Of a stretch of 64,000 nucleotides of DNA, positions 38,429-49,300 are shown piece by piece. Each line of letters opens with the position of its first letter. Positions within the stretch are counted from its first letter, which is position 1. Below the pieces are notes generated by a model. It did not search any database, was not told where the DNA came from, and was given only the letters and a program-made list of their open reading frames with translations. Source of the stretch: JBCCXL01 sp039191605 (GTDB lineage Bacteria > Acidobacteriota > Thermoanaerobaculia > Multivoradales > JAHZIX01). The stretch spans positions 186,001 through 250,000 of the forward strand of contig JBCCXL010000008.1 of the NCBI GenBank assembly GCA_039191605.1, in the 5' to 3' direction. The position numbers and the translations under genes are program-made.

Positions 38429-39463
38429 TTAGCCCGCCAGACGCACCCAATCACTCTCGGGGGCGTCCCGGGCGATGGCGAGACCGCCATCGGCGCCGAC
38501 GAAGATGGGGTCCTTGACCACTCGGACGCGGCCACCGCCGATGTCCTGAAGGGCTTCCTGGAGTCGGGCGCCAAGACCGTGGATCAGGGCTGAACCGCCG
38601 GAGAGGATGACGTTGCTGCGGACCTTGCTCTGGTACTCCGGCTCCACTCGAGTGATCAGGTCCACCATGGTCTCGGAGACCGGCGCCAGCAGGCTCTCGC
38701 AGGCGATGCGCATCTCTTCGGTGATATCCAGCTCGGTGGGCTTACCCTTTACCGGAACCTCCACCTTGACCGGCTTCTTCGGGCTGCCGACGAAGCTATG
38801 CTGCTCTTTCCAATCCCGCACCATGTGGATGGAAAAGCGGGCGTCGGGATGGTGATCGGTGATCATCTTGGACAGCTGCTCGTCTACCGAATCCCCCGCG
38901 CTGGTGAGGGTACGCTGATCCTCTTCGGTGGGGTAGCGGCCGTTCATCACGCAGAAGTCGGTGGTGCCGGCGCCGATGTCTACCACCAGGGAGTGCAGCA
39001 GCTCTTCGATGCCGTAGGCCACGGCGAAGGGCTCCGAGACGATCAGCAGGTCGTCTACCTGCCCGGCCATGGCTTCCCGCAGCGCCTGCTTGTTGACCCG
39101 CAGGGCCTCCGCGGGGACTCCGACCACCGCTCGCACTTGGCGATTCGATCGGGTCTCTTCGTCGATACCCACCAGCGAGAGCAGATGCCGCAGCAGCACC
39201 TGGACGGCGCGCTCATCGCCCTCGGATCCCTCCTTGATGAGACCGCGTTCCAGCGGTCGATGGAGGTCCAGCATCGGGCGATTGTCCAGCGCCTCGGAGC
39301 CGATCAAGACATCGCGTTTGAGGACCTTGCGGGCGACCATGTCCACCGGCCAGCCGACGTAGCTATCGATGACGTGGCGGTCTCCCTGGGAGCTAGCGAT
39401 GGAGGAGCGGGAGGTGCCGAGGTCGATGCCGACGTAGAAGGTCTTGTCCTCGGATTGGCTCAT
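38429..39463 (-). CDS. MamK-like bacterial actin
   Basis: This 344-residue actin-fold ATPase has phosphate loop 1 GIDLGTSRSS, phosphate loop 2 VVDIGAGTTDFCVMNG, and the C-terminal NVILSGGSALIHGLGARL adenosine block. Between them come EPFAVAYGIEELLHS, PTEEDQRTLTSAGDSVDEQL and WKEQHSFVGSP, which resemble MamK of magnetotactic bacteria more than MreB, ParM or FtsA. MamK forms filaments that align magnetosomes; close relatives exist outside magnetosome islands with unknown cargo. No other mam gene is in the window. The ATG at 39463 has AGGAG ten bases upstream. A cell-wall amidase gene lies 109 bases upstream on the same strand and may share the transcript. Confidence 0.82.
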   Translation of the reverse strand: MSQSEDKTFYVGIDLGTSRSSIASSQGDRHVIDSYVGWPVDMVARKVLKRDVLIGSEALDNRPMLDLHRPLERGLIKEGSEGDERAVQVLLRHLLSLVGIDEETRSNRQVRAVVGVPAEALRVNKQALREAMAGQVDDLLIVSEPFAVAYGIEELLHSLVVDIGAGTTDFCVMNGRYPTEEDQRTLTSAGDSVDEQLSKMITDHHPDARFSIHMVRDWKEQHSFVGSPKKPVKVEVPVKGKPTELDITEEMRIACESLLAPVSETMVDLITRVEPEYQSKVRSNVILSGGSALIHGLGARLQEALQDIGGGRVRVVKDPIFVGADGGLAIARDAPESDWVRLAG

Positions 39464-39571
39464 AGCGAATGACTCTCCTGAACGAAGCGCTCGAGGATCC
39501 CGCAATGGCGAGGGGATGCGGCGAGCGTGGTGCGAGGCGTTGGCAAGTTGAGAGGGAACGGTGAGGGTGGC

Positions 39572-40795
39572 TCAGCGGGCGCCGGGTTGCTGGATCGAGG
39601 AGGCTGCGCCGGCGGCGCTGGCGCGAGTGGTGTCTTGCGGCCCCCTACCGGCATCCTCGGGGCTGAGGGACTGAGAATAATCGAGAATACCCTGCGCCAG
39701 GGCGCGGGCGATGAACTGGCGGTAGTAGGGCTTGGACAACAGGCGGGCTTCTTCTTGGTTCGAGAGGCAGGCCACCTCGACCAGAACTGCGGGCATGTCG
39801 GAAGTCACCAGGACCACGAAGGGAGCCGTCTTCACGCCGCGATCCCGCAGGCCTGGATTGACCTGACGCAGAGAGCGCAGCAGCGAAGCCTGAATCGAGC
39901 TGGCCAAAGACCTGGATTCCTGCTGCCTCACGCCGGCATAAACCCCCTGGAGGAGTCGTCGGAAGTCGGCGAGGGTGTAATCCGTGCCGCGGTTCTCGCT
40001 GGCCGCCAGCTCCGCAAGATAGGGGTCGTTGGTAGGGCCGAGATAGAAGGTCTCGACGCCGCGCACCTCCCGCTGCTCGATCCAGTTGACGTGCACCGAG
40101 ACGAAGAGGTCCGCCTCGGCCTCGTTGGCCAGGGCGGTGCGGTCGCGCAAGCCCATGGATTCGTCGCTGATGCGGGTCATCAAGACCTCGACGCCGCTCT
40201 CTTCCAGCAGCTCCGCGGCGCGCAGCGAGATGTCGAGGGTGAGATCTTTCTCCTGCAGCCCGCCGGGGGCGACTGTCCCCAAATTCTCACCCCCATGTCC
40301 TGGATCGAGGACGATTCGCCGCACGCCGAGGGAAAACACCGAAGCCTCCATGGTCTCCGGTGCCGGCAGGCGCAGCGCTTCTTCCGACAGCAGAGCGGGA
40401 TCGAAGGAGGGATCCAGTCCGAGCTCGGCAGCGGGGGCTCCGCTGTCTGAGGGGGCGCCTCCTGGTCCGGAATTCGCGTCTGTCTGAGACGCTGGGGCGT
40501 TGGCCGCGGTGAAGCGGGCGATGGGATCTCCGCTCACTGGGGAGTGGGTGAGCACCAGAGTGGCGATTCCCAAAGTCAGGGCCGGCAGACCGGTGAGCAA
40601 GGCCAGCCTGCGCAGGCGCGTACGGCGCCGCTGCCGTTTGGCCCTCAAGGTACCCCGAGGCTGCCCCTGGAGCTCCTCTAGGTTCTCCTCCACGGCTTGG
40701 CGCAACACTTTGCGTTTCAGTCGCTTGTGGTCGGGCACGGTGGGGCTCAATGATTCCGTGGGTGAAGGGCTGGGGGAGGCCTTGGTTAGGCTCAA
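39572..40795 (-). CDS. N-acetylmuramoyl-L-alanine amidase (Amidase_3)
   Basis: This enzyme cleaves the amide between MurNAc and the stem peptide of peptidoglycan. A basic N-terminus and one membrane helix at about 63-83 anchor or export the 407-residue protein. A Pro/Ser/Gly-rich linker leads to the zinc amidase domain: RRIVLDPGHGGE with His167 and Glu170, the ANEAEADLFVSVHVNW block with the second histidine, and VLVEVACLSNQEEARLL with the catalytic Glu. This is the AmiC/LytC type. No SPOR or AMIN domain is visible. It may act with the MamK-like protein encoded downstream, which is inferred from position only. Confidence 0.92.
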   Translation of the reverse strand: MSLTKASPSPSPTESLSPTVPDHKRLKRKVLRQAVEENLEELQGQPRGTLRAKRQRRRTRLRRLALLTGLPALTLGIATLVLTHSPVSGDPIARFTAANAPASQTDANSGPGGAPSDSGAPAAELGLDPSFDPALLSEEALRLPAPETMEASVFSLGVRRIVLDPGHGGENLGTVAPGGLQEKDLTLDISLRAAELLEESGVEVLMTRISDESMGLRDRTALANEAEADLFVSVHVNWIEQREVRGVETFYLGPTNDPYLAELAASENRGTDYTLADFRRLLQGVYAGVRQQESRSLASSIQASLLRSLRQVNPGLRDRGVKTAPFVVLVTSDMPAVLVEVACLSNQEEARLLSKPYYRQFIARALAQGILDYSQSLSPEDAGRGPQDTTRASAAGAASSIQQPGAR

Positions 40796-40870
40796 ATGCT
40801 AGCACAGGCAGTACTTTCGGCGATTTCTTCGGCACTCTCCGGTGGCCTCTTGAGAGGTGCTTGCCGGCGG

Positions 40871-40912
40871 TGCCTCCCGGTGATCAAGAATGATGCCTCC
40901 CGGTGACCAAGA
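40871..40912. repeat. Two-copy direct repeat in a 453-bp gene-free stretch
   Basis: TGCCTCCCGGTGATCAAGA and its near-copy with one change recur with a 23-base period. The surrounding gap from 40796 to 41248 separates divergent genes and holds no supported ORF; promoters for the amidase and transporter genes should be here but none is clear. Confidence 0.6.
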
Positions 40913-41248
40913 CAGGGGGACCAAGGGAGCGTGGTGCGGGGCTGGCGTCGCAGGCTCCCTTGGCGCCCTTTGAGGCGACGGGGTACCATACTCAGGCTTT
41001 CAGACCTTTGAGCTGGCGCGCGCTTTGCTGATGATCTGTCTTCAGCGACCCGCGATGCCGCGCCGAACCGCTTTTCCCAGCGCCGCCCGGTGAGCCCGAG
41101 GGCTCTCCCCGTTTGGGCGTTTGCGCATGGGCTCTGCACCTGCCACGGGAGATCCCGGTGATGCGGAGCCGGGATTCATCCGACGTTGGACCGCGATCAT
41201 CCCTATCTAGGATGTCGCGCTCCTCTTTGAGCGAGGAACGTTTTTGCC

Positions 41249-42757
41249 ATGAGCCAGTCTGAGACTGCGAGCCCCGATCTAGATCGCGGCTTCTTCGGCC
41301 ATCCCAGAGGCCTATCTACTCTCTTCTTTACCGAGCTATGGGAGCGTTTCTCCTACTACGGTATGCGCGCCATCCTCGTGCTGTACATGGTCAAGACCAT
41401 GCAGGGCGAGAACCCGGGCATGGACCTCGACGACAAGGCCGCCGGAGCGATCTACGGCCTCTACACCGGATTGGTCTACCTGCTTTCCCTGCCTGGAGGC
41501 TGGGTAGCGGATCGAGTCATGGGTCAGCGGCACGCGGTGCTCGTCGGCGGCATCATCATCGCCGCCGGCCATTTCTCCATGGCCATCCCTGGCAACACCA
41601 CCTTCTTCATCGGCCTGCTGCTGATCATCGTCGGCACCGGTCTGCTGAAGCCCAACATCAGCGCCATCGTCGGCAGTCTCTATTCCAAGGACGACACTCG
41701 TCGCGATGCGGGCTTCTCGATCTTCTACATGGGCATCAACATCGGAGCCCTGTCGGCGCCGCTGGTCTGTGGCTACCTCGGTGAGGAGGTCAACTGGCAT
41801 TATGGCTTCGGTGCTGCGGGCATCGGCATGGTGCTCGGCCTGATTCAATACGTCGTCGGCTGGCGCCACCTCGGCGAGGCGGGCAAGTTCACCGGCGATC
41901 CGGTGAAGCGGGCCAAGGATCGGAATCTGCTCGTCGGTGTGACCTCGGTAGCCTTCTTGGTGATCGTGGTGGTGGGCTACCTGATCGCTAGCGGAAAGTG
42001 GGTACCGGACCTTTCGCTGCTCGCCAGCTATATGACCGGCGTCATCATTGCCGCGGCGGCGGGCTATCTCAGTTATATGGCCTTCTTCAGTGGGGTGACC
42101 CAGGAAGAGCGGAAACGGGTTGGAGCCATCGCCGTGCTCTTCGTTGCCGCGGCCCTCTTCTGGTCTGGCTTCGAGCAGGCGGGAACCTCCCTCACCCTGT
42201 TCACCGAGCGCCTCACCGATACCTCGATCTTCGGCTGGGAGATGCCCACCGCCTGGTTCCAATTCTTCAACCCCGCCTTCATCATCATCTTCGCGCCGGT
42301 CTTCGCCTGGTTGTGGACGGTGCTGGCCCACCGTCAACCTTCGAGCCCGGTGAAGTTCTCCCTCGGCTTGATTCTCCTCGGCGGCGGCTTCGTGGTGATG
42401 GTCTTCGCCTCTCTCGCCACTGGCTACAGCGGGGAAGGCTCCGACTACAACCGAGTCGGCATGTCGTGGATCATCATCACCTACCTGCTCCATACCTGGG
42501 GTGAGCTCTGTCTCAGTCCCGTCGGCCTCTCGACGATGACCAAACTCTCGCCGGAACGCTTCACCGGCCAGGTGATGGGCATTTGGTTCACCGCCTCGGC
42601 CCTCGGTAACGTCATCGCCGGGCAGATCGGCGGCCTCTTCGAATCTCTGCCCCTGGCGCAGATCTTCGGTGCGGTGACCGCCACCACGGCGGGAGTTGGC
42701 TTCGTGCTGCTGCTGCTCTCTCCGGCGATTCGCAGGCTGATGGGCGGCATTCGCTAG
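41249..42757 (+). CDS. Proton-dependent oligopeptide transporter (POT/PTR2)
   Basis: This MFS-fold importer takes up di- and tripeptides with protons. The 502-residue length and about 14 membrane helices are normal for bacterial DtpT-like members. The signature ExxERFxYYG is present as ELWERFSYYGMRAILVLYM. The GTGLLKPNISAIVGSLY block and the FYMGINIGAL segment are the PTR2 family signatures. FWSGFEQAGTSLTLF and WGELCLSPVGLSTMTKL occur in the C-terminal half. GAGGAA lies 11 bases before the ATG, partly within a small CGCTC/GAGCG inverted repeat. A strong terminator follows. Confidence 0.94.
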   Translation: MSQSETASPDLDRGFFGHPRGLSTLFFTELWERFSYYGMRAILVLYMVKTMQGENPGMDLDDKAAGAIYGLYTGLVYLLSLPGGWVADRVMGQRHAVLVGGIIIAAGHFSMAIPGNTTFFIGLLLIIVGTGLLKPNISAIVGSLYSKDDTRRDAGFSIFYMGINIGALSAPLVCGYLGEEVNWHYGFGAAGIGMVLGLIQYVVGWRHLGEAGKFTGDPVKRAKDRNLLVGVTSVAFLVIVVVGYLIASGKWVPDLSLLASYMTGVIIAAAAGYLSYMAFFSGVTQEERKRVGAIAVLFVAAALFWSGFEQAGTSLTLFTERLTDTSIFGWEMPTAWFQFFNPAFIIIFAPVFAWLWTVLAHRQPSSPVKFSLGLILLGGGFVVMVFASLATGYSGEGSDYNRVGMSWIIITYLLHTWGELCLSPVGLSTMTKLSPERFTGQVMGIWFTASALGNVIAGQIGGLFESLPLAQIFGAVTATTAGVGFVLLLLSPAIRRLMGGIR

Positions 42758-42789
42758 CCCCTCACCGCGACATCGAATCGGCCTTCCTG

Positions 42790-42825
42790 CGCGCCCCGGT
42801 GACTCCGGGGCGCGTTTGCTTTTTT
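42790..42825 (+). terminator. Rho-independent terminator after the POT transporter
   Basis: CGCGCCCCGG and CCGGGGCGCG form a 10-bp stem around TGACT, followed by TTTGCTTTTTT. Confidence 0.92.
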
Positions 42826-43369
42826 GGGCGATTCGTCAAGCTCGAAGCCGAGGAGTATCGCGCCTTTGGAGGTCCTCGCCTGTGCTAGCATTCCGTCATC
42901 GCAGTAGAGGATTTGAATTGCCTTTCTCGGTCTTGGCTCCCCAGCGCCGCCCCGCGGCTGGGCAAGATCGAAGGCGGATGCCTGGGCTCCCTAGTCGGTC
43001 TCGGCATGGTGCCTTTCCGTTTCCTTCGTTCGACGATCTGGAGCGCTGAGCGCCGGATCTCAAGGACACTCGAAAGAAGGAGTTTCGCGCAGCGCGTTCG
43101 GGCTTCTGCCAGAGATTTCGGAAGGCGGAAAGCTCAGACGGCGGAAGTCTCGGAGGGGCAAGGATAGATCCAGGGGGCCTTCGATCACGACGGCGAGTTT
43201 TTGCACAGCGCAACTTTTCGCGAATTGCCCTGTAACGATTTGGGGAAACCCAACGCCAATCAAAAAGGCCCTTACTACTCACGGAAATTGAGGCGGAGTT
43301 GTGCTCGAACGGACGAGCCCCTCTTCCCGGCCTAGATCAATAAGAATCTGAGGGAGTCCCCACGACGCC
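42826..43369. other. 544-bp intergenic region before the giant gene
   Basis: Short frames here lack ribosome-binding sites and family similarity. The last 200 bases are less G+C-rich and probably hold the promoter of the downstream gene, but I could not settle on a -35/-10 pair. GAGGGAG near 43351 may be its Shine-Dalgarno, although the spacing is long. Confidence 0.4.
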
Positions 43370-46300
43370 ATGAACGTTCGCCACGTTTTCGTTTCTGCTG
43401 CCGACCGTCCCACTGCTGACAATGGATCGAGTCGCGCCACCCTGCGCACTCTCGGGCTGGCGCTGGCTCTCGGGCTCTGCCTGATCGCCGGAGCCTGGTC
43501 TCCCGCCTCGGCGCAAACTCAGACTCGGGTCCTGCTGGATCTCGACGACGACTCGTCCACCGGCTGTACCGTCGCTACCGCCGACGGTAATTTCGACGGT
43601 GTCGAGCAGCTCCTGACGACCACTCTCGGGGTGGGAGTCGTAGATAGCGTCGAGCGGCAGGAGTGTACCGATCCGGCGACGGATACCTTCGGTGCTCCGA
43701 TCACGGTGGACACTCCGGTGGCGCCGCCGTGGCCGGTGGGAGACGGCCTCGGGATCGGTGGTGGGGACGTGGTGGAGACTTACTTCCCGCTGCCGGCGGG
43801 GGAGTGCCAGCGCATTCGCCTGGGCTTTGAGGCCATCGGCGGCGCCGGCACGGATGCTCTGCTGAGCACCGACGGCACCTTCGGCGGCGCGCCCATCGTC
43901 GTCGACTGCCGCACGATTCTGGAGATCCCGACCCTCAGTCCTCAGCTGCTGCTGGTGCTGGCCCTCGGGCTCGGCGCCGCGGCGCTGATTCTGCTGCGCC
44001 GCCGCCGGAGCGCCGCGGGGGTGATCGCTGCCGCCTTCCTGGCGACGGTGGCGGTGGGAACCGCCTGGGCGATGGTGACCCTGGACGGCGATCCGGCGGA
44101 TTGGGACACCATCCCGGCGGTGCCGGCGACGGATCCCAGCGCTGACGCTCCGGCGGGCGCCGATCTCTTCGCCGCCTTCGCCTCGGTGGATCTGCCGGCG
44201 GGGCTGCTCTTCCTGCGCACCGACCTCGACGGCAACGCCACGCCGGTGGCGCAGCCGGATGCCTTCCTCTTCTTCGAGGACACTCAGGGGGCCGGCGACG
44301 TGCTGGCGGATAACGGCTCCGGCGCCGATAACGATCCCGACGGCGGGGCCCTCACGGTGGTGGAGATCAACGCCGCCGCCTTCGCCGACGGCGCTCCCTT
44401 GGCGCTGCCGTCCGGCGCCACCCTGACCCCCAACAGCGACGGCACCTTCACCTACGATCCGGTGGCCGGTACCAGCGGGGGAGACGCCTTCGACTACACC
44501 ATCGAAGACAACGGTGGCCTGCAGGCCTCGGCCACCGCGACCATCACCGTCGACGCCGTCAACGACGCTCCGAGCTTCACCATCGGCCCTGATCAGTCGG
44601 TCAACGAGGATTCCGGCGCCCAGGCGGTGAGCCCGTGGGCGACGGCGCTGGACGACGGCGATGGCGGCGGCCAGACGCTGAGCTTCAACATCACCAACAA
44701 CACCAACGCGGCGCTGTTCTCCGCCGGCCCGACGGTGGACGCTTCCGGTGATCTCAGCTACACCCCAGCCGCCAACGCCAGCGGCACGGCCACCATCACC
44801 GTGGAGATCATGGATGACGGCGGTACCGCCAACGGCGGCGTGGACACCTCGCCGACTCAGGACTTCACCATCACGGTGAATTCGGTGAATGACGCGCCGA
44901 GCTTCACCATCGGGCCCAACCAGACGGTGGCGGAGGATTCCGGCGCTCAGGTGGTGAACCCGTGGGCGACGGCGGTGGACGACGGCGATGGCGGCGGTCA
45001 GACGCTGAGCTTCAACGTCACCAACAACACCAACGCGGCGCTCTTCTCCGCCGGCCCGGCGGTGAGCGCGGCGGGCGTCTTGAGCTACACCCCGGCGGCC
45101 GGCGCTAGCGGCGCGGCGACGATCACGGTGGAGCTGATGGACGACGGCGGCACCGCCAACGGCGGCGTGGATACGTCACCGACTCAGGACTTCACCATCA
45201 CGGTGAATTCGGTCAACGATGCTCCGAGCTTCACCATCGGACCGAACCAATCCGTCGCTGAAGATGCCGGAGCTCAGATCATCGATCCCTGGGCGACGGC
45301 GTTGGATGATGGCGATGGCGGCGGCCAGACGCTGAGCTTCAACATCACCAACAACACCAACCCGGGCTTGTTCTCCGCCGGACCGGCCATCAGCCCGACG
45401 GGCGTGCTGAGCTACACGCCGACGGCCGCCACCAGCGGGTCGGCGACGATCACGGTGGAGCTGATGGACGACGGCGGCACCGCCAACGGCGGCGTGGACA
45501 CCTCGCCAACTCAGGACTTCACCATCACGGTGAATTCGGTGAACGACGCTCCGAGCTTCACTGTCGGCCCCAACCCCTCCGTGCTGGAGGATGCTGGCGC
45601 CCAGGTGGTGAGCCCGTGGGCGACGGCTCTGGATGACGGTGACGGCGGCGGCCAGACGCTGAGCTTCAACATCACCAACAACACCAATGCGGGCTTGTTC
45701 TCTGCCGGTCCGGCCATCAGCCCGGCGGGTGTTCTGAGCTACACCCCGGCGGCGAACGCTAACGGTTCGGCGACCATCACGGTGGAATTGATGGACGACG
45801 GCGGCACCGCCAACGGCGGCGTGGATACCTCGCCGACTCAGGACTTCACCATCACGGTGACCGCGGTGAACGATGCCCCGAGCTTCACCCTCTCCGCAGG
45901 CGCCGTCGCTCTGGACGAGGATGCGGGAGCCCAGGCGATCGCTGGTTGGGCGCTGACCATCAGTCCTGGCCCAGCGGATGAGGCGGGACAGACGGTGGGC
46001 TTCAACGTCACCGGAAACACCGTTCCAGGGTTGTTCTCTGCCGGCCCGGCGATCAGCTCTACCGGAGTTCTCTCGTTTACTCCTAGCGGTACGGCGGTGG
46101 GGACGTCGATGATCACCGTCACCCTCCAGGATGACGGCGGTACCGCCAACGGTGGTGCCGATACCTCCGGAAGCCAGAACTTCACCGTGACCATTCGCGA
46201 CGTACCGGAGAACCGCGCCTACAACGCCATCGGCAACACCGAGCTGGTGGTCTTCCCGGCAGGCACCGCCAGCGCCGCCGGCGTGGTGTCGCTCGAAGAC

Positions 46301-49300
46301 ACCAACAGTCTGGTCTCCACTACGCCAACGCTGATGGTGACCGGCTTCGGCGGCTCCGATGCGCCCCTGGGGAACGTGACGGTGTTCGCCGACGGCTCCA
46401 TGACCTACGTTCCGCAGGCCGGCTTCACCGGGGTGGATACCTTCGACTACACGGTGGATAGCGGTCGCTCAGCGACGGTCTCGGTCACCGTGGCGGACAT
46501 AGTGTGGTACGTCGACAACCAGAACGACGCGCAAAACCCCGCGGGGGGTGACGGCCGCTCGACGGATCCCTTCGATGCGCTGACCAACGCCGAGACGCCG
46601 TCTCTGGCCAACCACATCATCTACGTCTTCGAAGGGGACGGCAGCGACACCAACCACGACGTGGGCTTCGCTCTCGGCGCTGGGGAGAGCCTCCTCGGAG
46701 AGGGCGTGGATCTGGTGGTGGGCCTCGAAACCCTGTTCAGCGGCAGCGCCGCCAACCGCCCGGCGATCGGTCACGGCGCCGGCGGCGGCGTCACCGTTAC
46801 CAACGCCGACGGAGCGCAAATCCGCGGTCTGGAGATCAGCGGAACCACCCACGCGGTGCAGGTCAACGCCAGCGTCGGCACCTCCACCGTGACGGTGGCG
46901 GACAACGTCCTCACCGGCGGCACCAGCCACGCCCTGGAGGCGGTGACCAGCGGGACCGCGACCCTCAACCTCGATCTCGGCGCCAACGACGTCGAGTCCA
47001 CCAACGCCGCGGCCTCGGCGCTGCGGGCCGTCAACGGCGGCACCGGCGATCTCTTCGTCACCAATCTCGGGTCGACCAACGTCGACCCGGCCAGCATCGG
47101 TCGGGGCATCCTGCTGGACGGGGTGACCTTCGACGCCGATCCCAGCACCCCCGCCATCGATGCGGTGAGCGGCGGCGACCTGATCGTCGGCACCAACGTC
47201 GATCCCATCGGCCTCTCCGGCATCGAGCTCAACAACATCTTGGGCGAGGTTAGCTTCGGCACCCTCAACTCCTTTGTCGCCAACGGCTTCGGAGTCAAGG
47301 TGGTGGGAGCCGGAACGGCGGCGCAGACGGTGATCTCCAGCACCACCGGCAACATTCTCGCTACCGGCGGAGCTGCGCTGGACATCGATCCCCTCACCGC
47401 GGCCCTGACCCTCAATACGGTGTCGTCCATCAACAGCCCGGGGGTTGGTATCAGCATCCGGGACGTCGACGGCTCGGTGAGCATCAGCAGCGGCGCCGTC
47501 AACGGGGCCACCGGCACCGCCTTCGAGGTCATCGGCGGCAACAGTGACGTCAACTTCGGGGGCGGCATCATCAACGGCACCGGCCTGGCGGTGGACATTC
47601 AGGGGCGCGGCGTCAACGGCGACTTCGTCGAGACCACCATCGGCGGAGCCGTTTCCTCCAACGGCGCCGGCGCCTCCGGCATTCGCATCGGCGGCGTCAC
47701 CGGGGATCACCGGGTGACCTTCAACGGCACCGTCTCCCTGGGCCAGACCACGGCCCTCGGCGGCACCGGTCTCTCGGTGGACCACGGCGGTGATGCCCAA
47801 TCGGAGGTGCTCTTCACCTCCAACCCGCTGTCCATTCGCACCAGCGGCGCGACGGGCATTTTGGCCACCAACGCCGGCACCATCGGCAGCGGCAGCGTGC
47901 CTAGCCCGCTGCAGATCGCCCTCGACGTCACCAGCGGCATCGGTGCCGATGTCTCGAACATCGGGCTGACGGCCAGCTTCACCACCGCGGATGTCACCAA
48001 CGGCGCGGGGCTGGGCATGTCCTTCCGCAATAGCTCGGGGCTCAAGGCTCTCGCCGGGGTGGATATCACCACCACCGGCGGGGTCGGTCTCGAGGTGACG
48101 GACGCCGGCTCGGTGGAGTCCTCCGGCGCCGCCAACGTGGTGGGCTCGACCAACGCCACGGCCCTGCGGGTGGTGGATGCGGCGATCACCGCCAATGATC
48201 TGACCTTCCGCTCCCTGAGCTCCAGCGGGGCCATCGAGGGCGTGGTGATCGAGAACACCGGCACTCAGGGTGGCTTGACGGTCACCGGCACCGGTGCCGC
48301 GGGCACCGGCGGCACGATCCAGAACATCACCAATAACGGCATCCGCCTGCAGCAGGCCGAGAGCATCTCCCTGGCCTACATGAACCTCACCAACGCCAAC
48401 ACCAGCGACGCCGGCGGAGCGGGCGTCTGCGACGGCATCACCAACGCGGCCTGTCGCGCGGCGCTGAAGATGCAGCAGGTGAGCGACGTGGTGGTGGATA
48501 ACTTCGCCATCAACGGCACTGCGGAAGTCGGCATCAACGGCTTCCAGGTGACCAACTTCGACCTCTCGAACACCACCGTGCAGAACGCCGGCAATGCCCT
48601 CAACGAGCACGGCATCTACCTGCGAGATCTCTTCGGTCGAGCGGCGGACGGCGACACCAACCGCTTCGAGAACGTCACCGTCTTCAACTCCAACAACCAC
48701 AACATTTTCATCAGCAACAACAACGCCACCAGCACCGGGGTCGCGGCCTCTCCCGACGTCGTGGAGTTCGTCAACAGCACGGTGCGCAGCCTGTCGGCGC
48801 CCAACGGCACCAACGGTCTGCTCTTCGAGTCCCGGGATGACGGCAACCTGAGGCTGGACGTCAGCGGCTCGACCTTCAACGCCAACCGGGGCATCGGTCT
48901 CAATGCCCAGGCGGGGCTGGGAGCGCTACTCGACGTAGATGTGACCACCAGCAGCTTCGTGAATACCTCCGGGGCTCAGGATGTGGGTCTATCCATCGGA
49001 GCGACCCAAAGCTCCGCGGTGACCTTCGACGTCACCAACAACACCCAATTCACCAGCACCGCTAGCCACCACGTCAACATCATCGCCTTTGATACCGCAC
49101 AGATCACCGGAACCGTCGCCGATAACTCCAACATGAACGGGAGCGGCAACGGATCCGGCGTACGGGCGGTCTTCGAGGGCAACAGTCAGGGCGTCTTGCT
49201 GATCGACAACAACACCATCAGCGGCCATGACTTCGGCCGCGGTATCGATCTCCAGTCCCGAGCCGGCGGCGGCAGCCTCGACGTCACGGTGCGGAACAAC

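Noticed and set aside
38429..39463. Magnetosome island
   Set aside because: Only the MamK-like actin is present; no mamA, B, E, M, O or other island gene appears in the window.
41160..41220. TTGGAC/TAGGAT promoter before the POT transporter gene
   Set aside because: The -35 agrees with consensus at only three positions and the spacing is short; not strong enough to list.
46469..48700. 743-codon minus-strand frame opposite the giant protein
   Set aside because: Mirror of the beta-helix coding strand; low-complexity Val/Gly/Ala/Asp sequence with no motif.
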